Shown in pieces: positions 1-7,623 of a DNA stretch of 20,758 bases. Made by a program: the position numbers and the translations under genes. The notes below the pieces were generated by a model, which saw only the letters and a list, made by a program, of their open reading frames with translations, made no database searches and had not been told where the DNA came from. Origin of the DNA: Thamnocephalis sphaerospora (lineage: Eukaryota > Zoopagomycota > Zoopagomycetes > Zoopagales > Sigmoideomycetaceae); assembly GCA_003614735.1 (NCBI GenBank), contig KZ992690.1:1-20758 (forward strand), read 5' to 3'. How positions within the stretch are numbered: the first letter of the stretch is position 1; each line of letters begins with the position of its first letter.

Positions 1-185
1 ACCCAACGCTTGCCGTATTTTTGCCTACCTATATTCGCCATGGACAAGTCGTCAAGCGCAGCGCCGTCGGCAAGCACAAGTGCGAAATCTGGAAGGCATT
101 TGCCCTGCGTGGTGTCGGTATAAATGCTGCCTCCACCGATGCCGCAGTGACCGAGGACTTTTCGCTGCCTGCAGACTGCGCCTAG
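1..185 (+). CDS. Fungalysin (M36 metalloprotease), C-terminal end only
   Basis: This is the last 60 codons of a gene that enters from the left, read in frame 3 and ending at TAG 183-185. The segment CEIWKAFALRGVGINAAS followed by EDFSLPADC matches the conserved C-terminus of secreted fungal M36 metalloproteases (a Cys, then IW..FA.RG.G.NA, then DF..P..C). The neighbouring complete fungalysin on the other strand ends the same way (CALWRGFAKRGLG, then DFAAPSHC). The catalytic HEXXH region lies outside the window. Residues before the GKHKC stretch match the family less well, so an exon border or a diverged segment just inside the left edge is possible. It reads toward the second fungalysin gene. 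The family is secreted and degrades extracellular protein; that this copy is active is inference. Confidence 0.72.
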   Translation, partial: PTLAVFLPTYIRHGQVVKRSAVGKHKCEIWKAFALRGVGINAASTDAAVTEDFSLPADCA

Positions 186-788
186 ACTGGCCAAACCTGT
201 ACGCACTGCTTAACTGGTAGCATAATCGGATAAAGTAATGTCGTTGATGCTGCAATCAGTGAGCAATTATGTGGCATATTATCTATTGTTGTGTCGCGAC
301 AGCCAAGCTGCGACTACACACGCTTTGCAATCGTTACTTTAGTTTGGGACGCACGACGTAGTATCCACTCTATCTACTGCATCTACATTTAGACTTTGGG
401 CACCCAGCGTAGCTTTAATCGCTTCTGATGTGCAGTAACTTTGATGGCATCAGGTGAGCCGCGGTCAGGCACGACGAGACTCACGCACCAGCGCCGGCAC
501 TCTTGTCTTGCACCGCACTGTTTTCCATCCACCACCCGCCATCACCGTTCAAATGCGCAGTGTATAGTGCTTGGCATATTCTACTTGATATTTAGTCGTC
601 GGTTAACTCTGGGTAGCGTGTCTGGCCACCATCTTTCCTTGTCTTGGCTGCTTGGCTTTTCACGGAGCGTCTACGGATCTCTTGTGAATAATAACGTCAG
701 GTAGCTAAAACAATTGGCCCATCTCTTTCAATAGCGCTATATGGCATTGGCCGTAATTAGTGGAAATAGTGGCATATTATGCTCGGCG
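186..788. other. Convergent intergenic region between two fungalysin genes
   Basis: About 600 bases separate the stop codons of the two tail-to-tail fungalysin genes. I find no convincing gene here. The open frames present (for example 444-704 on +) lack family resemblance and have a composition unlike the neighbouring genes. The only structure noted is the 9-mer TGGCATATT, present three times at 272-280, 572-580 and 770-778; the outer copies extend to a shared 12-mer. Confidence 0.6.
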
Positions 789-794
789 TTTATT
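789..794 (-). terminator. Polyadenylation signal AATAAA of the fungalysin gene
   Basis: TTTATT on the + strand reads AATAAA on the - strand, two bases past the TGA (797-799) of the complete fungalysin gene. The very short distance to the stop resembles the METTL18 gene in this window, whose AATAAA lies nine bases past its stop. Confidence 0.5.
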
Positions 795-796
795 GC

Positions 797-2809
797 TCAG
801 GAGCCTGTGCAGTGCGACGGTGCGGCAAAGTCGGCAATAACATTATCAACGAGCGTCAGCGCGCCATCAATGGTAACAACGTCGCGCTGTCCATTCAGCT
901 TGGCACCCATGCCTAGGCCGCGCTTTGCAAACCCGCGCCAGAGCGCGCATTGGTGAGCGCCGCCCGTTAGCTGCTTTTCTGCCTGCAGAAAGGCGTTTCG
1001 TGCCGTGATAAAGGACTCTTCGCACGGGATCAGCTTGAGCGCAGAGACCAGCAGCTTGAGCATCAGTGTGTTGCCGCGCGCCAGGCTGACGGAGCGTGTG
1101 TTGGAATCAAATCCAAGCTTGTCCACTAGATTCCAGTATATTTCGTACAGGATGGAGGACCATATCACGCCAAGCTTGTGATTTTCGGCCCAGGCGTCGT
1201 TATTAAAGTAATCAAATGTAACCGGGTTCACCTTCATGTTGGTGGAGTATGGATAGGGGCGTACGTTGCTGCCGTAAGAATAAAGACTAAGCTCGAATGC
1301 ACGGGCGCGCGTGTCGTGTGCCTGGATCTGGGTCCACATCGCGACAAAGTCGCTGGTGCCTTCGTTGATGCCGGCTGGCCCCAATAGTGTCATGCAATTT
1401 CCAGTGCTCGGACCGCCCACTAGACGTGTCGACAGACCATGCGTGTACTCGTGCACGATAAGACCATTGTCTAGCGCACCGTCACGATGCGGCTGTGTCT
1501 TCGTGTACCGGTACAGCCGGAGCGTAGCTGGTTCTCCATCGGCGCCTGCCTCGAACTCGGAGTTGTTGTAGATGGCCTCGTCCAGCGTCACAGCTAGCAC
1601 AGCATCTCCGCCTTTGCCGCCGCGGCCTAGATTGTCTTTTTGGAAATTTCCAGCAATCTCTGTAAATCCGTAGAGATAAAACACATCGTGCATAGTGTTG
1701 ACGACGTAGAATAGATTGGTCACGGATGCATCGGTGTTCTTCTCGGGCGGCTTGCTCAGATCCAACGGAAAGTCGAATTGCTGATTGGCGTCGGTAACCG
1801 GCATCCTGATGGAAGTGGGATCATTGCGTCGCGGCTGTGCACGTGCCTCGACGTTGTTGCCACGCGTGGTATACGTTTGACGCTTGCCCGGCTGCAGTGG
1901 ATTGGCGATAAGCCAGCCATTTGGAGATGCTCGCGGGCTCACTGGGTTGACAAACAGCTGGCGCTTTGCCGTGATCGGATCGCTTTCCTTGATGGGCAAA
2001 ACGCGATAGGTGGCGCGCGAGACCCAATCAACCAGCCGTAGAATGCGACCATCGACAGCGTTTACATGGATGTGGTAGTCATTGTGCGGAAGCTTGACGC
2101 GCAGTGCCCACACCGGTGCTACGCCGTTGTCACTCAGTCGCAGGTAAGCCTGCTTTGCTCGAACAGGCCGGTCTGCGAACGGCACAGGCGCCAGATCCAG
2201 GGTGACTGCCGTATCGTTGTGTAGGGCAGACTTTTCGTGGATTGTCGAAATGTCACCGAGATCCAACTTGGCATGCTCTGCAAACTTGACCAGCGCGTCG
2301 CGTGCGCCAAGGAATGTGGTATTGCCGACGGTGTTGTTCATGCGCCAGCGCGAGAAACTTGCATTTAGATTTGCAAAGGTGTTAAAAAACGCAACTACCC
2401 GGCCGTCGTCGGCAACGTTCAGCGAGAGATCGCCGTTGGATACGGGAATGCCGTCGATGACCTGCTTGAGATAAAAGTGCGTAACGCGCATCGACTTGGT
2501 GCGGTAACTGTGATCGACCCGGTAGCTGCCATCAGGAACGCCTAGTCTGTTGCGCACGAAAAGCTGCATCGCTGTGTTTGTGTTTACCGCAGCACCTTCT
2601 CCGTCCGTCTTGACCATGAACGACCTGGTCTGCTTCAGCACCGTGCCTGGCATCAGCTCCGTCTCATATTTGGCGTGGGACACCTGGCTAATCCTGCCAA
2701 GCTGCAGAAATCCGCTCGCTTTATCAAAGGCTACGGCATGTACTGTTGCCTGATAGAATGTCACGGTGATCGCCAGAGCGAGGACCATGAAGCGCGCTAG
2801 ACGCAGCAT
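797..2809 (-). CDS. Secreted fungalysin-type zinc metalloprotease (peptidase M36), complete
   Basis: A single-exon gene of 670 residues. The ATG at 2807-2809 (GCC context) is preferred because it opens a classic signal peptide (LRLARFMVLALAITVTFYQA, then a small-residue cleavage region). The frame also stays open to an ATG at 2999-3001, but that would hide the signal behind 64 Arg-rich residues, and a TATA-like site lies between the two starts. Residues about 70-150 fit the fungalysin/thermolysin propeptide (FTP) domain, and about 270-650 the M36 catalytic domain. HEYTH at 453-457 supplies two zinc ligands (H453, H457) and the general base E454. E483 in NEGTSDF, 26 residues later, is the expected third ligand; the family usually has Trp where this protein has T485. 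The C-terminus carries GFAKRGLG and DFAAPSHC. Length is typical of the family. Known role: extracellular proteolysis with maturation by propeptide removal. It faces another fungalysin gene tail to tail. Confidence 0.93.
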   Translation of the reverse strand: MLRLARFMVLALAITVTFYQATVHAVAFDKASGFLQLGRISQVSHAKYETELMPGTVLKQTRSFMVKTDGEGAAVNTNTAMQLFVRNRLGVPDGSYRVDHSYRTKSMRVTHFYLKQVIDGIPVSNGDLSLNVADDGRVVAFFNTFANLNASFSRWRMNNTVGNTTFLGARDALVKFAEHAKLDLGDISTIHEKSALHNDTAVTLDLAPVPFADRPVRAKQAYLRLSDNGVAPVWALRVKLPHNDYHIHVNAVDGRILRLVDWVSRATYRVLPIKESDPITAKRQLFVNPVSPRASPNGWLIANPLQPGKRQTYTTRGNNVEARAQPRRNDPTSIRMPVTDANQQFDFPLDLSKPPEKNTDASVTNLFYVVNTMHDVFYLYGFTEIAGNFQKDNLGRGGKGGDAVLAVTLDEAIYNNSEFEAGADGEPATLRLYRYTKTQPHRDGALDNGLIVHEYTHGLSTRLVGGPSTGNCMTLLGPAGINEGTSDFVAMWTQIQAHDTRARAFELSLYSYGSNVRPYPYSTNMKVNPVTFDYFNNDAWAENHKLGVIWSSILYEIYWNLVDKLGFDSNTRSVSLARGNTLMLKLLVSALKLIPCEESFITARNAFLQAEKQLTGGAHQCALWRGFAKRGLGMGAKLNGQRDVVTIDGALTLVDNVIADFAAPSHCTGS

Positions 2810-2870
2810 GGCTGGCGGGTGGTATGGGTACAGGGTGTGGTCGTTAGGTATGCGAAGGGTATGGGCGTCG

Positions 2871-2909
2871 GTAGTTAGCAGTAGTAGTAGTCGTAGTAGT
2901 CGTAGTAGC
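2871..2909. repeat. Imperfect GTA/GTC trinucleotide repeat upstream of fungalysin
   Basis: Roughly 39 bases of GTAGTAGTAG units broken by GTC units lie about 60-100 bases upstream of the fungalysin ATG, probably within its 5' leader. On the - strand it reads as TAC/GAC repeats. Its length is likely to vary between isolates. Confidence 0.75.
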
Positions 2910-2935
2910 TGCCGGCAGAGGCAGTGAAGGCGGGG

Positions 2936-2942
2936 TAATATA
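2936..2942 (-). promoter_or_regulatory. TATA-like element of the fungalysin gene
   Basis: The - strand reads TATATTA about 127 bases upstream of the chosen ATG. Position and sequence suit a core promoter element, and it supports the start at 2809 over the upstream in-frame ATG at 3001. Confidence 0.35.
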
Positions 2943-3001
2943 GCAGTGGAAAAGTCGGCAGCTCGAGTGGGCTTGTCGGCACGTCTGCGGCAATTGGTCA
3001 T

Positions 3002-4146
3002 GCTTGTTTTGAGGATGCCTCATCCTGCTAAAACATCGTGTACGCTGCATAAGCATGCGCTTTCAAACGGGCCCGTGGCTCAGAACAAAGGGCAGCGAGC
3101 ATTGCGTCCTGTTGTCGATAGGGACAATCATAGTGTGTGCAAGCATCGGCTCACCAGCGTTGAGATGGTCGGACTGCGCATCTTTTTCCCGCAGCTTGCA
3201 AGTCGAGCGACAAGGCCCGAGACTGTGCAACCACCTGTTTACCCGGTCCATCAGACTTTACCAATCGCCATGGGCTACTGTCGCGTAAGGTAAGGTAAAC
3301 CACACGTGCAGCCAGGCATGCAAGACGGCAATGACCACGGCGTTGCTTACGGGGCTCGAGCGCTGTAACTTTAGGTGTCAGGAATGGTTTGCATCCAGCA
3401 ACACTCTGGTGGCATGCATGTATTCCCGTTTACTCCTATGTCATCTATTTATGCACTACCTGCATTAGCGCCTAGTTTGAGGATGTCCTTAATGGGCGTT
3501 GAGGCACCTAGCGCTCAAAATTATTGTGCTGCTCAACGTGTGTGTACATGGCAAAAGGCCCATTTGCCAAACATGCCTATTGCAGCAGTGGCAGCAGCAG
3601 CAGCAGCAGCCTGGTTGCACTAAAAGCGGCCTGCATGCACCTTACGCCAAAGTGGCGCACCGGGCCAGGCAGGCACATGCACGCTTGTGCGGTAGCGACA
3701 ATTGCGCCAGCACGAGTCAACGTCATTGTGCACAATGTGAATGTGCAATGCTGTGCACGGCATGTCGGAGACCTGCGCGGCAGCAGCACTCTACACCTTG
3801 CTGCTGCTGCTGCCGTTCCTCGCTACTATGTGCTGGACAGTGGACGCTCACATGCTCCGTGTCACCAAGTGTCCCCCCAGCGAGGTTTGCTCGTCTAGCA
3901 GCTGCGTCTCTGTTCCATCCCTACCATCTATCCAATAATATTTGTCTTTACTCTTTTCGTTGCAGATTCGTGCCAGCATTGCGTTTGCACAGTCTAGGCG
4001 CGAGCGCTGGGCGCAGACTCACTACATCCTGGCCTTCTGCCGGCGAGCCTTGCCGGGACGGGCTTTAACACCGGCCGTCCTCTTGCTCTGTGCCAATGCG
4101 CATACTTCATTAGCTGCCGGCGCAATGCTATCGATCCTACGCTTTC
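3002..4146. other. Gene-poor region between fungalysin promoter and EBP2 3' end
   Basis: No recognisable gene. The region should hold the upstream regulatory part of the fungalysin promoter and the 3' UTR of EBP2. Four GCATGC palindromes occur at 3053, 3316, 3412 and 3633, and three tandem GTAAR units at 3285-3299. A speculative two-exon reading frame (3270-3284 joined to 3375-3623) is described among the findings. The long open frame at about 3499-4068 is Gln/Cys-rich because of CAG and TGC repeats and does not look like a protein. Confidence 0.5.
3582..3610. repeat. GCA/CAG trinucleotide microsatellite
   Basis: Six uninterrupted GCA units plus GC occupy 3591-3610, preceded by an imperfect GCAGCAGTG at 3582-3590. 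A shorter CTG run occurs near 3800-3815. It would encode poly-Gln, poly-Ala or poly-Ser depending on frame, which explains several spurious open frames nearby. Confidence 0.85.
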
Positions 4147-5340
4147 TCATACCTTGACGCCAGCAAAGCCTTGCTTCATTTTGCGTCCGTTGTAGCCGCT
4201 CATGTCATCCGTGCTGGACGCCGTGTTGGACTTGCTATTGCGTTTCTTACCGCCAAAACCAAACTTGGCATCCTATAAAGCACACGTTACAGATTAGCGT
4301 TTGGCCAACACTTACCTGACGCACCGTGCTAGCCTACCTTTCTCCGGCGTTTTGTGTTCTTTTCCTGCCCGCCCTTGCTGCCGGCACCGCTCGAGGCCTT
4401 TTCCACGGCCACGTCAAAGTCCTCCTCGTGGTCGTCCGTCAGCTCGTTACCCTTACGCTCTGACAACCAGAAAGTGTGAGCGTCCGTACGACTGACACAC
4501 ACACACACACCGGCATCCCACTGCTATTGCTACTTACTCTTCTTGAGCGTCTTGATGCGATCCAGCTCAGTGCTTTTGGCCTTTTGCCGTTCCAGCAGCT
4601 TCTCCTGCTGTACCTTCTTGCCAAACTTCTTGAGCTCCCGCTGGCGACGTGCATCCTCCGAGGCCACAATCTTGGTGCGCTCATCAAGCAGCTTGCGCCG
4701 GATCTTCTCCATGTGTGCGTCGGTCTTGACCATCTCGGCAAAGTAATCGCTAGGCCGTGTGGTGGGCACGCCAGCCTTGCGCAGCTGCTGCAGACCAATC
4801 TCGGCCGCCTCAAGCGCCTGCGTGTAAAAGGCCAGCTCGCGCTTCAAGTCGTCGTGCACGTCATCGGGATTCACAGCCTCTGTGCTCGTCACCGCCTGGG
4901 TCTCCACCCACGGCAGATGATCCAGCTTCATTTCGCCTTCCAGCCGCTGTAGCGCATCCTACGTTACAAGCAGATGTCAGACGCTACCCGCCAAGCAAAC
5001 ATGCAATGCACCACTGAACGCCATGGCCAGTGCTAAAACTTACGTGATTGTCGATCGTCTCACGCTTTCCCTCGGCCACTTCCATGTCGCGCATTGCCTG
5101 CATCGCTGCCATCATCTCCAGCGCATCTTCCGTCTCCTCATCCTCATCCGCCTCATCGCTGCCACTCTCTGCGCCACTCATGTCCTGACTGGGCAGTGCC
5201 TCTGGGTCAAACAGACGGCTCTCAGCACCCTCAGCGCCGCTTTCCTCCTCATAGTCGGCAAACTCGGCGTCCGAGGGCAGCGAGGAGGCATCGTCAAACT
5301 CCTGCTCCTTGGCAGCGCGCTTCTGTTGCTTGCGGGCCAT
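4147..5340 (-). CDS. EBP2: EBP2, nucleolar pre-60S ribosome assembly factor (four exons)
   Basis: Exons 5340-5044, 4958-4538, 4459-4338 and 4272-4147 join to 322 codons (321 residues plus TGA). Introns: 4959-5043 (85 bases, GTAAGT..TAG, CTGAC branch), 4460-4537 (78, GTAAGT..CAG) and 4273-4337 (65, GTAGGC..TAG). Residues 1-99 are acidic and disordered (EEESGAEGAE, DEADEDEETED). About 100-240 is the EBP2 core, with LPWVET, DDLKRELAFYTQALEAA, RPSDYFAEMVKTDAHM and RRQRELKKFGKKVQ, all close to yeast and human EBP2. The tail is basic (KKKRKGNEL, KRRRKDAKFGFGGKKR, SSTDDMSGYNGRK), as the family has. Known role: nucleolar factor for 27S pre-rRNA processing and 60S assembly. It is divergent from METTL18 across a 290-base shared promoter. 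A second donor, GTAAGT, at 4315 inside the last intron would bring in a TAG if used. Confidence 0.95.
4495..4510. repeat. (AC)8 dinucleotide repeat inside an EBP2 intron
   Basis: Eight perfect AC units lie in the second intron of EBP2. On the transcribed strand it is a GT run about 30 bases past the donor. It is a plausible variable marker. Confidence 0.9.
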
Positions 5341-5630
5341 CGCGAGCGTGTATACTGTGTAGCAGACGACGGCAAAGTTTCACCCTGGCTATGCGCTGGC
5401 AAATCACAGGCAGCCCACTTTGTAAGCGTAGAGGCGGTCACCAGTGGCAAAGTCGTGCGGATCGGCCGTGTAGGTGGAATGAGCGCGAAAGAAGCGGATG
5501 CGTAGAGGAAAAAAAGAAAAAAGCCTCGATAAAAACACCAGGCATCCGCACAGTGAGCATAGTCACCTCCGCTACTCTCTTGGCCCACTTGCTACCTTGC
5601 TGCCGGTTGCCACTGCTGTGCTCGCTGGAA
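5341..5630. promoter_or_regulatory. Shared bidirectional promoter of EBP2 and METTL18
   Basis: These 290 bases are all that separates the divergent start codons of EBP2 (5340, -) and METTL18 (5631, +), so both promoters must overlap here. The centre holds an A-rich tract (about 5509-5535), a typical nucleosome-excluding element, enclosed by inverted repeats. I see no clear TATA box. The METTL18 side turns pyrimidine-rich (about 5565-5600), as fungal leaders often do. Confidence 0.7.
5494..5549. repeat. Nested inverted repeat enclosing an A-rich tract
   Basis: GCGGATGC at 5494-5501 is repeated inverted as GCATCCGC at 5542-5549 (8 of 8). Inside it, GAGG at 5505-5508 is mirrored by CCTC at 5524-5527. 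Between the inner arms is a run of A with a single G interruption. It lies about 110 bases from the METTL18 start and 180 from the EBP2 start. It may be a pair of oppositely oriented protein-binding sites; no factor is assigned. Confidence 0.7.
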
Positions 5631-7114
5631 ATGTTCAAATTCAATTTTGCAAGTAGCATGCTTTGGCTGGCTTGCCAATGTCAATGCTTACACTAGCGTG
5701 TTCAGGTGGACGAGGTGGAAGACACGGCCGTTGAGGCGGCCGTCAGCACGCCAGCGGCGCTTACCGAGGGGATTAGCCAGCTATCGGTAGAGACAGCCGA
5801 GGAAAAGGCGGAGAATGCCGTTGTGCCGGTCGTGGAAGCTGCTCTGGTGCCTGTCGCTGAACTTGTAGGTCTGGCCGTTGTAGCATAGGCAATACGCAGC
5901 GTGGCAAGCTGACTCTTTTCCTCTATCGACAGGCGCATACGTTGCCAGAAGGTATCCTGACGCAAAAGGTACTGCCAGCGACGGAAGCATCACCAGCGCT
6001 CCGGCGTCGTGATCTATCGGATATCAAATTCCAGCTTGCCGACGAGGATACACTGTCAGAGGCGGCTCCGGTGCGTGTGGCCGTCAACGGCCGGGACGAG
6101 CGCGACTGGCTACGCGACGGCGGTAGCGATGTCGTGTGCGGCGTGTACGAAGGCGGCTTCAAGACGTGGGAGTGTGCCTTTGACCTGATTGCACTGCTGG
6201 ATGCAACCTATGCACCTGGCATGTTGGACGGCAAGCGTGTGCTCGAGGTGAGTGGCATCGTACGCGTGAAGATTCAGCGCAATACTCACAGCAGCTGCTC
6301 TCTCTACGGCCACTGCCGATTAGCTTGGCTGTGGATCTGCGCTGCCTGGCATTCGGCAGTTGCAGCGTCATCCTCAAGTTCAGGTGGACTTTCAGGACTA
6401 TAATCGTGAGGTACTGCGTTTGGTCACTTTGCCCAATGTGCTGGCGAACACCACGGTGCCGGCAGAAAAGGAGGCAGGCGGCGAGGAAGCTGCAGCTGCA
6501 CAGGCCAAGGACCGTGCAGCACTGTCCGACAATGCAGATGGCGCCGATGACGACAGCGACATTGAAGTCGATGAGAATGAGGAGAACGAGCCGGAAATGG
6601 ACTATGCCACCGAAGATTGGCACCGACTGACGCAGGATACCACGGCCCAGGAGACCCTGACAAAGACGGTGGCAGCACGCTCACGCTTCCTTGCGGGCGA
6701 CTGGGCTACGCTTTCGGTATGTGATGCGCGCGTACACATGTGTAGATCCATGTCGCGTTGTGTGGCATTGCGCTTACCACGCGACAATCCATGCATGCTC
6801 GCTCTTGGCATCCCGCATCCCACCACGACCAGACGGCACTGGGCGCGTCGGGACAGTACGACCTGATTCTCACCGCGGAAACCATCTACCATGAAGCAAG
6901 CCATGCAAAGTTGCACGACGCCATCTGCCATGCACTTCGCAAGCCAGACGGCGTCGCCTATGTGGCTGCCAAGACGGTCTACTTTGGTTGTACCGGTAGC
7001 ACACTCACATTTGAGCAACACGTGCAGGCGGCTGGCCAGCTTCGGCTGGAGCGGTGCCATCAGGTGGAAAGCAGTGTGCGTCGCGAAATACTCAAGCTGA
7101 GCTGGCGTGTCTAG
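5631..7114 (+). CDS. HPM1: Protein-histidine N-methyltransferase, METTL18/Hpm1 type (five exons)
   Basis: Exons 5631-5648, 5706-5864, 5933-6247, 6324-6716 and 6833-7114 join to 388 residues; every intron is phase 0. The N-terminus MFKFNF resembles human METTL18 (MTFQFNF) and yeast Hpm1 (MSFSFGF). VYEGGFKTWECAFDL (130-144) is the family signature before the Rossmann fold. LGCGSALPGI (165-174) is the SAM-binding motif I, followed by FQDYN (187-191), GDWATL (289-294), and YDLILTAETIY in the last exon. Residues about 209-262 form an acidic insert. Known role: tau-N methylation of a conserved histidine in ribosomal protein uL3 (RPL3), supporting 60S assembly and translation. The first intron (5649-5705) appears to be GC-AG; an alternative A|GT donor at 5653 would need a different acceptor (5722). 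The stop is followed nine bases later by AATAAA. Confidence 0.9.
5649..5705 (+). other. Probable GC-AG intron 1 of METTL18
   Basis: The donor reads TTT|GCAAGT and the acceptor GTGTTCAG|GTG, 57 bases, phase 0. GCAAGT is the canonical GC-donor consensus. Joining gives MFKFNF followed by VDEVED, in frame with the rest of the protein and like the family N-terminus. Using the overlapping GT at 5653 gives a phase-1 exon that does not fit the acceptor at 5705. Confidence 0.6.
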
Positions 7115-7123
7115 CCGGCCGGC

Positions 7124-7129
7124 AATAAA
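7124..7129 (+). terminator. Polyadenylation signal AATAAA of METTL18
   Basis: AATAAA begins ten bases after the last base of the TAG stop (7112-7114). It directly follows a perfect 10-base palindrome, GCCGGCCGGC, at 7114-7123. Confidence 0.6.
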
Positions 7130-7623
7130 GACGCCGCCAAGAAGGCTCGGCCTGGTCAGCTTGGCGCTGCGCTATCGCCGATACACCGGTGCTTGTTGGG
7201 CCGCGAACTCGGCTTGGATAGCCTGCTATGCGCTCGCTGCGCGCTGTTTCATCATGGCGCGGATACCACGGCACTGCTAATCTCCTGCGCCTCGCTAAAC
7301 CTAAACGCCGCCTTTACCGATACGCCACTCTCACTGCCAGCTTTGCGGCACTCTCACGTTGTACGCGCCTCGCTTGTCCGTCGCGTGGCTAAAACACTCG
7401 GGCCCTTTCCTCAGCGTCTCCGCTGCCACTCATCTCCTTCCTCATTTATTGTGTCTCCTCTTTCTTTTCCTCCCGCACCTTCGATAACCTACTGCTACCA
7501 CGCCAGCGTGCGCAGCGTGTGTCTACCCTATCGTGTCCCGCTTGGTCCGGCATTCCCTGTTCATTCCACGTCCTTTTTGCATTGCTGCCTGTTGAACCTG
7601 GCTCTGCCGGTGGTTAAGCGCTC
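7130..7623 (+). promoter_or_regulatory. Intergenic region and putative promoter of the first Uds1 gene
   Basis: About 490 bases without a convincing gene; the open frame across 7193-7636 has no recognisable domain and is Ser/Pro/Leu-rich from pyrimidine bias. The notable element is an uninterrupted 21-base pyrimidine run at 7454-7474 in a broader CT-rich zone (about 7405-7490), some 150 bases upstream of the ATG at 7624. CT-rich blocks just upstream of transcription starts are common in fungal promoters. Confidence 0.45.

Noticed and set aside
444-704. An 86-codon + frame between the fungalysins.
   Set aside because: Composition is unlike the neighbouring proteins and no domain is seen; likely chance.
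2809-3001. A longer N-terminus of the fungalysin from the in-frame ATG at 3001.
   Set aside because: It would bury the signal peptide behind an Arg-rich and repeat-encoded segment, and a TATA-like site lies inside it.
3499-4068. A 189-codon + frame with poly-Gln and poly-Cys.
   Set aside because: Its composition comes from CAG/TGC repeats; there is no family resemblance and no supporting splice or promoter context.
4476-4952. A 158-codon Leu-rich + frame.
   Set aside because: It is the antisense shadow of the conserved EBP2 core exon and crosses an EBP2 intron.
4959-5043. A C/D-box snoRNA hosted in the first EBP2 intron, expected by analogy with other ribosome-biogenesis genes.
   Set aside because: A CTGA box is present only as part of the branch site; no RTGATGA box or terminal stem was found.
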